Shown here one piece after another: positions 16,251 through 25,598 of a DNA stretch of 51,133 bases; within the stretch, counting starts at the first letter, position 1; every line of letters starts with the position of its first letter. Made by a program: the position numbers and the translations under genes. Source of the DNA: CABQCM01 sp965145485 (GTDB taxonomy: Bacteria; Bacillota; Clostridia; Oscillospirales; Acutalibacteraceae); the NCBI GenBank assembly GCA_965145485.1, contig CBCTCU010000017.1:1-51133 (forward strand), read 5' to 3'. The notes below the pieces were generated by a model that was not told the origin of the DNA, made no database searches, and worked only from the letters and a program-made list of their open reading frames with translations.

Positions 16251-17846
16251 TCATCGATCCATTGCCCCAATGGCATTGGCCACGGCGGCAAAGACCGGGG
16301 CGGCCGACCGGGAGCCCGAAGCGCCCCCTTCGACCAAAATGGTGACCACATAGCGCGGGGATTCGGCCGGGAAAAATCCGGTAAACCAGGCCTGGGTGAC
16401 GCTGCTGCCATCCTGCGCGCGAAGGCCGGTCTGCGCCGTGGCGGTTTTGCCGCCCGCCCCGCCGTTGAGGGGACTTGCCGCCCCGCCGATGCCCGACTCG
16501 ATGACCGCGATCATCATCTCGCGCAGGGTGGAGGCCGTCTGAGAGCTCATCACCCGCACGGGGGCGCTGCGGGCGTAGTCGCTCGTTTTCCCTGCGGTAT
16601 CGGTAATGCGCGAGACGAGATGGGCCGGGTTGACCATTCCGTCGTTGACAATCGCGCTGGTCATCACGGCAATTTGCAGCGGGGTGGTCAGCAGGCTGCC
16701 CTGACCCAGCGAGAAGTTGCCCAGCGCTGCGGGAACCGCCATCAATTCCTCCAGCTCGGGCAAAACGCCGGAGGAGGACGATATGCCGGGGCATAGCTGC
16801 GTAGCCTGCCCCATGCCCAGGGCGACTGCCATATCATAGATGCGTTGCGCGCCCACCTCAGACGCGAGGTGGATAAAATAGGTGTTGCACGATTGGGACA
16901 GGGCCTCGCTCATGGCGAGGGTACCGTGACCGTCGGCTTTATGGCAGTGGAAAATCTGGCCGCTGCAGTTAATCTCGCCCGTGCAGGTATAGCGCATGGA
17001 AGGGTCGATGCCGGCTTCCAGAGCAGCGGCCACCACGCAGAGCTTAAAGACCGATCCGGTGTTATAAGCGGAGAAAGCGCGGTTGAGCAGGGGGGAGCCC
17101 TCGTCGGTAAGGGCCGCGCCGACATTCTCGGGCGAGTAGCCGGGCAGGCTGACCGACGCGAGGATATCGGAGGTGGCGGCGTCCATGACAATGACCGCCC
17201 CCTCATCGAGCAGCCCGGTCACCGCCTGCTCCACCGCCGCCTGAATGTCCCTGTCCAGGGTGAGCGTTACGCTGCCCTGGGAAGCCTCGACGGTCGAGCT
17301 GAGGGTGGGCTCGACGCCAAGCAGAGCGTCGCCCCGCGCGTCGGCTGCAAAGCGGATGAGAGTGGAGCCGTCGCGCCCAAGCAGCTCTTCAAATCCCGCC
17401 TGTACGCCGCACACCCCCTTGCCCTCCGAGTCGAGGTAACCGATGATGTGCACCGCGAGGGGGTTATCGTTGTAAACCTCGGCGTGACGCACAACAAACG
17501 CCCCTTCGGCGGCAAAATCCTCCGGCACCTCCATGAGAATGGGTTTTCCGCTTTGGAGCCGGTCGAGCGCCTCCTGCGCCTTGTCTTTTCCCAGGGTTCG
17601 GTAGAGCGCGGTGGCTACCTCGGGCGTGGCGGTCAGTGCGGCGAGGGTGGTGATCTCCTGATTGGTGATGGGCAGGCCGTTGCGGTCGTAGATGGTGCCC
17701 CGTTCCCGGGGCAGGGTGAGGGAGATGGTGCCCTGCCCGGTCGACGCTTTGGCCGCGTAATCGCCGGTGATCCAGAGCACCCGGCCGGCGGCCAGCATGA
17801 GCATCCAGGTGAACAGGATGGCGATGGTCAGCATTCTTCGTTTCAC
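16251..17846 (-). CDS. Class B penicillin-binding protein (D,D-transpeptidase)
   Basis: A 531-aa membrane-anchored peptidoglycan transpeptidase. One N-terminal transmembrane helix (about 5-25) is followed by the PBP dimerisation-type domain with RGTIYDRNG. The catalytic domain has SVFK (Ser265, Lys268), SCN (319-321) and KTA (467-469, where KTG is usual). It cross-links peptide stems outside the membrane. Length and motif layout fit the PbpA/FtsI/SpoVD group; the shortness and absence of PASTA domains make a specialised division or sporulation role possible. The start is GTG 17846, with GAGG about eleven bases upstream. It is divergent from the corrinoid operon and not in a dcw-type cluster. 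Confidence 0.93.
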   Translation of the reverse strand: MKRRMLTIAILFTWMLMLAAGRVLWITGDYAAKASTGQGTISLTLPRERGTIYDRNGLPITNQEITTLAALTATPEVATALYRTLGKDKAQEALDRLQSGKPILMEVPEDFAAEGAFVVRHAEVYNDNPLAVHIIGYLDSEGKGVCGVQAGFEELLGRDGSTLIRFAADARGDALLGVEPTLSSTVEASQGSVTLTLDRDIQAAVEQAVTGLLDEGAVIVMDAATSDILASVSLPGYSPENVGAALTDEGSPLLNRAFSAYNTGSVFKLCVVAAALEAGIDPSMRYTCTGEINCSGQIFHCHKADGHGTLAMSEALSQSCNTYFIHLASEVGAQRIYDMAVALGMGQATQLCPGISSSSGVLPELEELMAVPAALGNFSLGQGSLLTTPLQIAVMTSAIVNDGMVNPAHLVSRITDTAGKTSDYARSAPVRVMSSQTASTLREMMIAVIESGIGGAASPLNGGAGGKTATAQTGLRAQDGSSVTQAWFTGFFPAESPRYVVTILVEGGASGSRSAAPVFAAVANAIGAMDR

Positions 17847-18033
17847 TGCGGTTCGGCCTCACTTTTTCATGCTTTGTTTTATCTTTTCCCGGCCGGGGCG
17901 AAACATGCGCTGTGCGTCCCCTTCTCTTGAATATGCGGCCGCTATCCCTTTCGGCCGTCGGGGAGTCGGCTCGCATTACCGCCCGGGAACGGCCCCGGAG
18001 AATGCTGTTTTCTATTTTCGGACTTTGTTGATA

Positions 18034-18062
18034 TTGTTATAAAAATCAAAATATTTTACTAT
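18034..18062 (+). promoter_or_regulatory. Promoter of corrinoid methyltransferase operon
   Basis: TTGTTA (18034-18039), 17 bases, TACTAT (18057-18062) in an A+T-rich island within G+C-rich DNA. The leader of about 100 bases contains a G+C-rich CCCGG/CCGGG hairpin near 18100-18125. Confidence 0.6.
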
Positions 18063-18167
18063 ATTTTTCCCCCTCCTGGCCCATACAATAGGGATACCCG
18101 GTGGGGCGTGCGCTCCACGCCGGGCAGTCAATAGACCCAAATTGATACGATTGCGGAGGTTATTCTC

Positions 18168-18800
18168 ATGAGCACTTTAGCGGAAATCAGCAGCTTTTTG
18201 CAGCAGGGCAGAAAGCCCAAGGTAGAGGCCCTGGTCAACCAGGCGCTGGAAGAGGGCATCTCGGCCAAAGACATTCTCGAAAAAGGCCTGCTTGACGGCA
18301 TGAATGTTGTCGGCGAGAAGTTCAAAAAGAATGAAATCTTTGTTCCCGAGGTCCTCATCGCCGCCCGCGCCATGAACGCCGGCGTCGCCATCCTCAAGCC
18401 TTATCTGACTGAGGCGGGGGTCGAGTCGAAGGGTACGGCGGTCATCGGCACGGTGAAGGGAGACCTGCACGACATCGGCAAGAACCTGGTCAAGATGATG
18501 CTCGAGGGCAAGGGCCTCAACGTCGTTGACCTGGGGGTGGACGTTGCTCCCGAGACCTTTGTTTCGGCCGCGATTGAGAACAATGCCGACATCATCTGCT
18601 GCTCGGCTCTGCTGACCACCACCATGAATGAAATGAAAAACGTTGTGGAAGAGGCCAAGAAGCAGGGCATTCGCGACAAGGTCAAGATCATGGTCGGCGG
18701 CGCGCCGGTCACCCAGGCTTTCTGCGACGCCATCGGCGCCGACTGCTACACCTCTGACGCCGCCTCGGCTGCCGACGCGGCTCTGGCTTTTTGCAAATAA
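18168..18800 (+). CDS. Methyltransferase-associated corrinoid protein (MtbC-like)
   Basis: A 210-aa two-domain corrinoid protein. An N-terminal helical B12-binding cap (about 1-85, including LLDGMNVVGEKFKK) is followed by a Rossmann B12 domain with the base-off signature D99-x-H101-x-x-G104 in GDLHDIG, His101 being the cobalt ligand, and the later VDLGVDV and GGAPVT segments. Such proteins carry methyl groups between a substrate-specific methyltransferase and an acceptor in methylamine, methoxy-compound or related demethylation. The start follows a GGAGG-like site. The partner UroD-family methyltransferase begins 38 bases later. Confidence 0.95.
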   Translation: MSTLAEISSFLQQGRKPKVEALVNQALEEGISAKDILEKGLLDGMNVVGEKFKKNEIFVPEVLIAARAMNAGVAILKPYLTEAGVESKGTAVIGTVKGDLHDIGKNLVKMMLEGKGLNVVDLGVDVAPETFVSAAIENNADIICCSALLTTTMNEMKNVVEEAKKQGIRDKVKIMVGGAPVTQAFCDAIGADCYTSDAASAADAALAFCK

Positions 18801-18838
18801 GAGCCCGTTGCGCAACGAATTGTAGAGAGGTGACAGCT

Positions 18839-19804
18839 TTGACCGAACGTGAACGCTTTATCAAGGCGCTCAAGCGCGAGCCGCTGACCGGGCATGTGCC
18901 CACTTTTGAGCTGGTATTCTTTCTGACGATGGAGTCGTTGGGAAAGGTGCACCCCAGCCAGCGCTTTTACGCCCAGTGGGATCAAATGAGCGCGTCGGAG
19001 AAAAAGGCGCAGATCGACGATCAGGCCGACCTGTTCGTTCAGACCGCCCGCAAATACCATCACAGCGCCATTTTTGTGCATCCCAACCCGGGCGATTTCG
19101 ACAACACGCTGCGGCTGCTCGAGGCTATCCGCGAAAAGTCGGGGGATGAGGAGTACTTCCTGATGATGCACGGCGACCCGACCTTCGCCATCCCGGATGG
19201 GAACAGCATGGAGGAGTTTACCTACAAGATGTTTGAGGAGGAGGACGCCCTCAAGGAGCAGGCCGAGCGCCAGCTGGAGTATTTTATCCACATGGCGCAG
19301 GAATACAAGAAGCATCCGGGTCTGCTCGACGGGTTTGCCCTGTGCTCGGACTACTGCTTTAATGTCAACCCCTTCTTCAGCCCGGCCATGTTCGACGAGT
19401 TCATCGGGCCCTACCTCAAGCGGGTGCTCGACGCCTATCGCGAAATGGGCTATTATTCCATCAAGCACACCGACGGCAACATTATGCCCATCCTGGACCA
19501 GATGGTGGCATGCGGACCGGACGCGCTGCACTCCCTCGACCCGCAGGGCGGCGTTTCCCTCGCTGAGGTGAAAAAGAGAGTGGGCGACCGGGTGGCTGTG
19601 ATCGGCAATGTCAACTGCGGGCTGCTCCAAACCGGCACCGAGGAAGAGTGCGCCGCCGACGTGCGCCGCGCCCTCCGGGAAGGCATGGAGGGATGGGGGT
19701 ACGTTTTCTCCACCTCCAACTGCGCCTACACCGGCCTGCCGCTGGAGCGGTATGAGATGATGAACCGCATCTGGTGGGAAGAAGGCATCTATCCCGAACA
19801 ATAA
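18839..19804 (+). CDS. UroD/MtaA-family corrinoid methyltransferase
   Basis: The 321-aa product belongs to the uroporphyrinogen decarboxylase superfamily, in the branch that moves methyl groups to or from corrinoid proteins. Visible parts are the opening RERFIKALKREP, YYSIKHTDGNIMPILDQMV in the barrel core and IGNVNCGLLQ with GYVFSTSNCAY near the end, where Cys residues could bind zinc. Its place just after a corrinoid protein supports this role over haem synthesis. The start is the unusual TTG at 18839, chosen because GAGAGGTGA lies five bases upstream; no ATG fits. No third component or corrinoid reactivase is adjacent, so the methyl donor is unknown. Confidence 0.9.
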   Translation: MTERERFIKALKREPLTGHVPTFELVFFLTMESLGKVHPSQRFYAQWDQMSASEKKAQIDDQADLFVQTARKYHHSAIFVHPNPGDFDNTLRLLEAIREKSGDEEYFLMMHGDPTFAIPDGNSMEEFTYKMFEEEDALKEQAERQLEYFIHMAQEYKKHPGLLDGFALCSDYCFNVNPFFSPAMFDEFIGPYLKRVLDAYREMGYYSIKHTDGNIMPILDQMVACGPDALHSLDPQGGVSLAEVKKRVGDRVAVIGNVNCGLLQTGTEEECAADVRRALREGMEGWGYVFSTSNCAYTGLPLERYEMMNRIWWEEGIYPEQ

Positions 19805-19854
19805 AATAATCCGTCGGATTTTCGCAAGAGCATGAAAGAAACGGCGGACAAAAG

Positions 19855-19892
19855 GGAACCGGAAGGCATTGCGCCTTCCGGTTCCTGTTTTG
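19855..19892 (+). terminator. Terminator of the corrinoid operon
   Basis: A perfect 13-bp stem (19855-19867 with 19873-19885) with a five-base loop, followed by TGTTTTG. Confidence 0.8.
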
Positions 19893-20274
19893 CTGGAAAA
19901 ACGGTCCCCCAAGCTATATGCTGGGGGAGTGCCGATAAATTTTTGCTGCACCGATCGCGCACGGGATTGCGACCCAAAAGATCGTATTGTCGATGTCTAA
20001 CCGGATGTGGACCAGCCGTCTAGGGGCGGCAGGAAAACTACCAGCGATTATGTTGCCGTACCGGTGGAAGGGAGTTGCCCCTCCCCGGCAACGGCTCAAT
20101 TCTGTCGCAAACCGAGCGGGTAGGGTACGCATTACCGGCCGGCGCATCCGTTGCGCAGGCGTTTATTCCCTTCGTTAAAGAAGCCGTGGCTGAGGTAGTC
20201 CCCGTATCGCTCGATGTGGCTGGTCGGCCGGTTCCCGTGACGCTATGCGATAGCCGGCGGTTGCACGGCCGGCG
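19893..20274. other. Intergenic stretch with one hairpin
   Basis: Between the corrinoid operon terminator and the flippase stop I see no convincing gene. CCCCCA at about 19905 pairs with TGGGGG at about 19921 around a ten-base loop; its role is unknown. Confidence 0.4.
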
Positions 20275-21699
20275 TTATTTTCCAATCCATTTGCGCGATT
20301 TTTTGGATGACAGCATTTCGAGCGCGCCGCTTTTGACCGCTTTGAACAGAGGCCGTATGTGGAGCAGTGCAATGACGGCGCAGCAAAGCCAGGACCAGAC
20401 GGTATACCGGTTCTCAATCAGGTAACACTGCGCCGTGAGTATGGCCATGCTGATGACAAACCGCAGGACGCCCCATTGGATTTTTAAAAATTTTTGCGTA
20501 TGGATCGCCCTGGCCACAAAAATGATGATATAGCTTACAAAGGTCGCCACCGCCGCGCCCATGATACCGAATACCGGGATCAGGACCGCGTTGCCGATCA
20601 CATTGGCCGCCGCCCCAATCAGGGAGGTCACCAACGTGGCGGTACTGCGTTTCTCCGCCACATACACCGAGGAAAAAAACGAGCCGAGACAGGCGACGGC
20701 AGTGCCCAGAATCAGAACGGGGGCGTAGTGCCATGCTTCAAAATAACTCGGCGCGGCCAAAAAGCGCATCAAAAGCCGAGAGGCGGCCATTAAGACCGAC
20801 GCGCCAATCAGGGCGGCGGCCTGATAAACGGAAAATACATTGGAGAAAAACCGCTCTTTTTCTTTTTTGGTTCGATCGGCTACGATGGAAATTTGCCAGG
20901 CTGATGTAAAAATGCCGGATGCGATCAAGAGTATCGTCGAGATCTTGTTGGCGATGGCATACAGGCCGGTGGCCTCGCTCCCAATCATGTAGGAGATAAA
21001 ATACCGGTCGGAAATATTGATGACCCACGAACAAATGGTGGCCGGTATGAATGGCAGGCAGTAGCGGAACATACTGCGTATCAGCCGGCGATGCAGCGCG
21101 GATGGGCGGATATACCGCCACAGCTTTAATACGACGAAAAGGAGCAGCGCGCAAAACCCATCCGCGATGACGTTGGAGAGGATATAACCGGTTATGCCGA
21201 GCTGCCACACGGACAGCAGCAGGATATTGAGCCCCACGACCATGGCGGTGCATACAATGCCGCTGATGGCATAAATGCGGATATACCCCAGCGCCTGGGC
21301 ACAGTAGCCGAACAGAGAATGCAGATTGGCCATGAAGACATATAGCAGCAGCAGTACCGTATAATCGGACAGCAAGCCAATGTTCTGCAAGAGTGGGGAA
21401 AAGAGGATCAGCAGGATTTCCCCCGCCACAATGACAAACAATCCGGTGGTAAATACGCCCGCCCGGTCTTGCTGCTTGTCAAGCCCAAACCGGATGACGG
21501 CATGGAGTATGCCCATGGAAACCACGGGGATCAGGAAATTTCCTGTCTGGATAAAAAGATCGGTTACGCCGTATTCGGCCTCGGATAAAATGCTGGTGTA
21601 AAAGGGGGTCAACAAAAAGACCAGTATTTTGGAGCCAAACGTGCTGACCGAGAAAAGAAAGGTATTGGAGATCAGGCGGCGGTAGGAACTCGTAATCAA
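20275..21699 (-). CDS. Wzx/MATE-type polysaccharide flippase
   Basis: A 474-aa integral membrane protein with 12-14 hydrophobic helices. The start YRRLISNTFLFSVSTFGSK and following FLLTPFYTSILSEAEYG are the usual opening of the polysaccharide biosynthesis/export family, which flips lipid-linked oligosaccharides across the membrane. No glycosyltransferase cluster surrounds it, so the cargo is unknown. The TTG at 21699 is the best start for the full first helix, with GGGGTGA very close upstream; initiation is therefore uncertain. It begins 43 bases after yifB on the same strand. Confidence 0.88.
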   Translation of the reverse strand: MITSSYRRLISNTFLFSVSTFGSKILVFLLTPFYTSILSEAEYGVTDLFIQTGNFLIPVVSMGILHAVIRFGLDKQQDRAGVFTTGLFVIVAGEILLILFSPLLQNIGLLSDYTVLLLLYVFMANLHSLFGYCAQALGYIRIYAISGIVCTAMVVGLNILLLSVWQLGITGYILSNVIADGFCALLLFVVLKLWRYIRPSALHRRLIRSMFRYCLPFIPATICSWVINISDRYFISYMIGSEATGLYAIANKISTILLIASGIFTSAWQISIVADRTKKEKERFFSNVFSVYQAAALIGASVLMAASRLLMRFLAAPSYFEAWHYAPVLILGTAVACLGSFFSSVYVAEKRSTATLVTSLIGAAANVIGNAVLIPVFGIMGAAVATFVSYIIIFVARAIHTQKFLKIQWGVLRFVISMAILTAQCYLIENRYTVWSWLCCAVIALLHIRPLFKAVKSGALEMLSSKKSRKWIGK

Positions 21700-21742
21700 T
21701 CACCCCGTGTCCGGATAAGATTCATGCCCGAAGGCCGGGCCC

Positions 21743-23272
21743 TTAGTGGTTGTGCCAATATTTGCGGTCGAGGCTGCGGTACTGCACCGCCTCGGATATG
21801 TGCTGGCTGTCAATGACATCGGCGCCGTCGAGGTCGGCAATGGTGCGCGCGACTTTCAGTATCCGGTCGTAGGCGCGGGCCGACAGCCCCAGGCGGTCAA
21901 ACGCCTGCTGGAGCAGCCGGCGGGCGTCCGCGGTGGTTTGGCAGACCTCCCGCAGCAGATGGGAAGGCAGCCGGGCGTTGCAGGTGATATCCAGCGACTG
22001 ATAACGGCGGTTTTGTACCTCCCGCGCGCGGCTTACCCTCTGGCGGATGGAGAGGCTGGACTCGGCCGGCTCGCTCGATTCCAGCGCCTCGTATTCCACG
22101 GGGGGCACCTCCACATGCAGGTCCAGCCGGTCGAGCAGCGGACCGGACACCCGGCTGAGATAGCGCGACACCGCCCCGCCCGTGCAGGTGCAGGGCTTGA
22201 CAGGATGCCCGAAATACCCGCAGGGGCACGGGTTCATGGCCGCGACCAGCGTCACGTGGCAGGGATAGGTCAAGGTACCCGCCGTGCGGGAGATGGTGAT
22301 GCAGCCGTCTTCGAGCGGCTGGCGCAGAATTTCCATCGACGAGCGGGAAAATTCGGGCAGCTCGTCGAGGAACAGCACCCCGTTGTTGGCAAGCGACAGC
22401 TCGCCCGGGCGGGGGATCGACCCGCCGCCCGACAGCCCCGCCGCCGAGATGGTGTGATGGGGCGCTCGAAAGGGACGCGTGGTAAGCAGCGGCGTGCCGG
22501 GAGGCAGCACGCCGGCGATGGAGTGCAGCTTGGTCGTCTCCATGGCTTCGTCGAGGGTCATCTCGGGCAGGATGGAAGGCAGGCGCTTGGCCAGCATGCT
22601 CTTTCCCGAGCCGGGCGGCCCGATGAGCAGAATGTTATGCCCGCCGGCTGCCGTGATTTCCATCGCGCGCTTGGCCAGCGCCTGCCCGCGGACGTCGGCG
22701 TAATCGAGCGCCTCCTCCCGCCGCTGCGACGGCGCCTGGGACGGGTCGGCGGGGGTCAGCCGCGCATCCCCGCGCAAATGGCCCAGCAGCGCCCCGGCAC
22801 GGTCGACCCCATAGACCGTCAGCCCCTCGACCACCGTGGCCTCCGGCGCGTTGGCGGCAGGCACAAACAGGGTGTGAAACCCCGCCTTTTTCAGGGCAAT
22901 CGCCATGGAGAGAACCCCGTGGGCCGGTCGCAGCTCGCCAAGCAGGGACAACTCCCCCAAAAAGGCGCAGCCATCGTCCGGCAGGGGTGCTGCGCCGGTG
23001 GCGCAGGCGATGCCCAAAAATATCGGCAGATCGTAGATGGGGCCCTCCTTACGGATGTCAGCGGGGGCGAGATTGACGGTGATGCGGCTGGCCGGGTATT
23101 CCAGGCCGAGGCTTTTGACGACTGCACGCACCCTCTCTCTCGACTCTTTGACCGAGGCGTCGGGCAGCCCGACGATGTCAAAGGCGGGCAGCCCGCCCGA
23201 TAGAAAGACCTCGACCTCGACCGGGAAAGCGTCCATCCCGAACAGGCCGGCCGAATGCAGTTTGGCAAACAT
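21743..23272 (-). CDS. yifB: YifB/ComM-family Mg-chelatase-like AAA+ ATPase
   Basis: A 509-aa protein with an N-terminal Lon-like fold (MFAKLHSAGLFGMDAFPVEVE, GLPDASVKESRERV) and a AAA+ module with Walker A GPPGSGKS (218-225), GVLFLDELPEF (Walker B) and a C-terminal Mg-chelatase helical part with a CPCGYFGHP cysteine motif. Relatives (ComM) act as helicases in branch migration during natural transformation. ATG 23272 follows GAAAGGAGAAG; the long open frame upstream overlaps mnmE and lacks a start signal. It is 20 bases downstream of mnmE, so probably co-transcribed. Confidence 0.95.
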   Translation of the reverse strand: MFAKLHSAGLFGMDAFPVEVEVFLSGGLPAFDIVGLPDASVKESRERVRAVVKSLGLEYPASRITVNLAPADIRKEGPIYDLPIFLGIACATGAAPLPDDGCAFLGELSLLGELRPAHGVLSMAIALKKAGFHTLFVPAANAPEATVVEGLTVYGVDRAGALLGHLRGDARLTPADPSQAPSQRREEALDYADVRGQALAKRAMEITAAGGHNILLIGPPGSGKSMLAKRLPSILPEMTLDEAMETTKLHSIAGVLPPGTPLLTTRPFRAPHHTISAAGLSGGGSIPRPGELSLANNGVLFLDELPEFSRSSMEILRQPLEDGCITISRTAGTLTYPCHVTLVAAMNPCPCGYFGHPVKPCTCTGGAVSRYLSRVSGPLLDRLDLHVEVPPVEYEALESSEPAESSLSIRQRVSRAREVQNRRYQSLDITCNARLPSHLLREVCQTTADARRLLQQAFDRLGLSARAYDRILKVARTIADLDGADVIDSQHISEAVQYRSLDRKYWHNH

Positions 23273-23292
23273 GGGACTTCTCCTTTCCCGGA

Positions 23293-24657
23293 TTATTTGC
23301 CCACGCAGAAGCGATGAAATACCGCGTCGACAACCTGATCGGACACCCGCTGGCCGGTGCATTCCAGCAGGGCGCCCAAAGCCTCGTCCAGGCAGACCGA
23401 AACCGCGTCGAGGGTTACCCCTGTCTGCAGGGCGGCTATGGCCTCGTCGAGGGCGGCGCTGGCCCGCTGGAGGCATTCGCGCTGGCGCTCGTTGGCCAGC
23501 ATCCCCTGCGCCGGGTCGATGCGGGACAGGCCGAGAAGGTCGTTGACGGCGGCCTCAAGCCCCTCGAGCCCCTCCCCTGTAAGGGCCGAAAGAGTCACAA
23601 CGCGGGCAAAGCGGCCGCCCAGCTCGCCTGGCGCCCAGACGGGGGGGAGATCGTTTTTGTTCACCACGGCGATACTGCGTCCCCCGGGGCACAGGGAGAT
23701 CAGCTCGCGGTCCTCCCCGCACAGGGGGCGGGAGCAGTCAAACACGGCCAGCACCAGATCGCAGTCGAGCAGGCGGCGGCGGGTACGCTCGACCCCGATG
23801 CGCTCCACCTCGTCGTCGGTTTCGCGCAGGCCGGCCGTGTCAGCCAGCCGGAGCACGACCTGGCCGAGGAGCACGCTCTCCTCCACCACGTCGCGGGTGG
23901 TGCCGGCGATGTGGGTGACAATCGAGCTGTCGCGGCCGGTCAAACGGTTCATCAAGGCGGATTTTCCGGCGTTGGGCCGCCCGGCGATGACGGTGGAAAC
24001 CCCCTCCCGCAGTAACCGCCCCTGGCTGAAGCGGTCGAGCATTTCCTGCAGCCGGCCGTTTTGCTCGGTCAGCCGCGCCGTCAGGCTGCCGCGGTCGACG
24101 GCGGGGATATCCTCCTCCGGGAAATCGGCCCAGGCGGCCATCCAGGCCGCCGCCTCGGTCAGCGCGCTGGTGACCGAGGCGAGGCTGCGGCCAAGCGCAC
24201 CCTCGCGCGCGGCCAGAGCCGCGCGGGCGGCGCCCTCGCCCTGCGCGCCGATGAGATCCATGACCGCCTCGGCCTGGGCGAGATCCATCTTGCCGTTAAA
24301 AAAGGCGCGGCGGGTAAATTCCCCCGGCTGCGCCAGCCGGGCGCCGGCGGCCAGTAGGGCCTGCAGCAGGCGGCGAACCAGGTGGGAGCCGCCGTGGCAG
24401 GTCAGCTCCACCACATCCTCGCCGGTATAGCTGTGGGGGGCGGCAAAAACCAGGGCGACCGCCTCGTCAAAGCGTTCCCCCTGGTCGGCAACCCAGCCGT
24501 AATGGGCGCGATAGCCGGGGCTGTCGGCCAGTTTTTTTCCCGATGCCGCCGTAAAGACCCGGTCGCAGACCATGCGCGCGGCGTCCCCTGAAACGCGCAC
24601 CATTCCTACGCTGGCGGCGGCCTGTGCCGTCGCGATGGCGGCGATGGTTTCGGCCAT
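23293..24657 (-). CDS. mnmE: tRNA modification GTPase MnmE (TrmE)
   Basis: The 454-aa protein has the N-terminal formyl-tetrahydrofolate-binding domain (DTIAAIAT-like start, PGEFTRRAFFNGK at 111-123), a helical domain interrupted by a G domain with GRPNAGKS (226-233), DTAG (273-276) and NKND, and the C-terminal CVGK catalytic cysteine motif. With MnmG it makes the carboxymethylaminomethyl group on wobble uridine of some tRNAs. ATG 24657 is preferred because GGTGA sits at proper distance; ATG 24669 is possible. The usual neighbours mnmG, rsmG, jag and rnpA are absent; instead yifB follows. Confidence 0.97.
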   Translation of the reverse strand: MAETIAAIATAQAAASVGMVRVSGDAARMVCDRVFTAASGKKLADSPGYRAHYGWVADQGERFDEAVALVFAAPHSYTGEDVVELTCHGGSHLVRRLLQALLAAGARLAQPGEFTRRAFFNGKMDLAQAEAVMDLIGAQGEGAARAALAAREGALGRSLASVTSALTEAAAWMAAWADFPEEDIPAVDRGSLTARLTEQNGRLQEMLDRFSQGRLLREGVSTVIAGRPNAGKSALMNRLTGRDSSIVTHIAGTTRDVVEESVLLGQVVLRLADTAGLRETDDEVERIGVERTRRRLLDCDLVLAVFDCSRPLCGEDRELISLCPGGRSIAVVNKNDLPPVWAPGELGGRFARVVTLSALTGEGLEGLEAAVNDLLGLSRIDPAQGMLANERQRECLQRASAALDEAIAALQTGVTLDAVSVCLDEALGALLECTGQRVSDQVVDAVFHRFCVGK

Positions 24658-24669
24658 GTCAATCACCAT

Positions 24670-25470
24670 GCCTTTGCCGGGCAAAGGCTTCCTTTCCCGT
24701 ATTGTTAGGATGCCGATCGCAGCCTTGAAGGGCAGGGGGCAGGCAGCGCATGCGAAGGCCAGCCGCTGCTTCAAAGACGTCGATCTAATACACGTTTCAG
24801 TATAAGCCCCCGCCGGCCTTTTGGCAAGCCTTAGGCGGAAAAAAGGCTGTTTTCTGGTGGATGACCGCTGGGGGAGCCGCCTCGGGGAAAACCGCGCTAC
24901 CGCTGGCATTAGGGCTTTTTCCCCACGAACGCTGGCCGTCGGACAAGCCGGTGGCAGGCCTTGTCTTGTGGAAGGGCGGCTGGTTTGCGCCGCACGCCGT
25001 GCCCGGCCCCGGTTGGGGCGCCGCTTTGGACGGGGGCGGGTTGGAAAAAGGATGATTGTCTCTGACCCGGCGCAGGTCGCCCAGCCGGCGAGGGGCGGCC
25101 AAAAGCACACTGGGCGCGTGGCAAGGGCGAGGCCCCGGCAGGGGATAGGGTGGGCGGCTTTTTCTAGCGGCATGGAAAAGGTAGCCGGCGCATGGTGATC
25201 CAAGGCCGCCGCCAAAGCTGCCCTCACGCCCCGTCACGACCGGGGCACGGCAAAGCCCTCAAAAGCCTTAGATCGGCCAGACAGGAAGGAAGCGGTTTGT
25301 CTGTCATCACCCTTCGTCCATTATGGTTCGCAACGGATGGGTGCAGGGGCGGGCATCTCCCATGCGGCCATGCTTTTGGCCACGGCTCGCTGCGCGCGAT
25401 TCTTTTCAAAAAAGCGTACTTATTTTCCCCGGCAAAACCGGGGGTAATCGTTACGCTCCGGCAGTGCCAT
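24670..25470. other. Long G+C-rich stretch without convincing gene
   Basis: About 800 bases upstream of mnmE and downstream of the P-type ATPase. Overlapping frames on both strands are proline/arginine/alanine-rich, lack ribosome binding sites and match nothing known. I see no riboswitch or RNA gene. Confidence 0.5.
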
Positions 25471-25471
25471 C

Positions 25472-25499
25472 AAAAATCCCCGCTTTTACCAAAGCGGGG
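25472..25499 (-). terminator. Terminator of the metal ATPase gene
   Basis: Minus strand: CCCCGCTTT pairs with AAAGCGGGG (9 bp perfect, four-base loop), then ATTTTTG. Confidence 0.85.
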
Positions 25500-25598
25500 A
25501 TGAGGGGACTACAAAATATTGACGCAAAAATCTTGCGAAACGCTTTTCGGCCAGGGCAATACCGCCGCCCCGGCTGCCTGCCAACGCGGGGGGACGGG

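Noticed and set aside
18063..18167. Cobalamin riboswitch before the corrinoid operon
   Set aside because: The leader is only about 100 bases and lacks the B12-box and conserved core; it holds a simple G+C-rich hairpin.
21746..23203. Long plus-strand frame opposite yifB, and similar frames opposite mnmE, the P-type ATPase and the secreted proteins
   Set aside because: They mirror codon bias of the real genes, are rich in Gly/Arg/His/Gln, and lack start signals or homologous motifs.
24797..25237. Long open frames on both strands upstream of mnmE
   Set aside because: They arise from high G+C, have no ribosome binding site, and give proline/arginine/alanine-rich sequence without conserved motifs.
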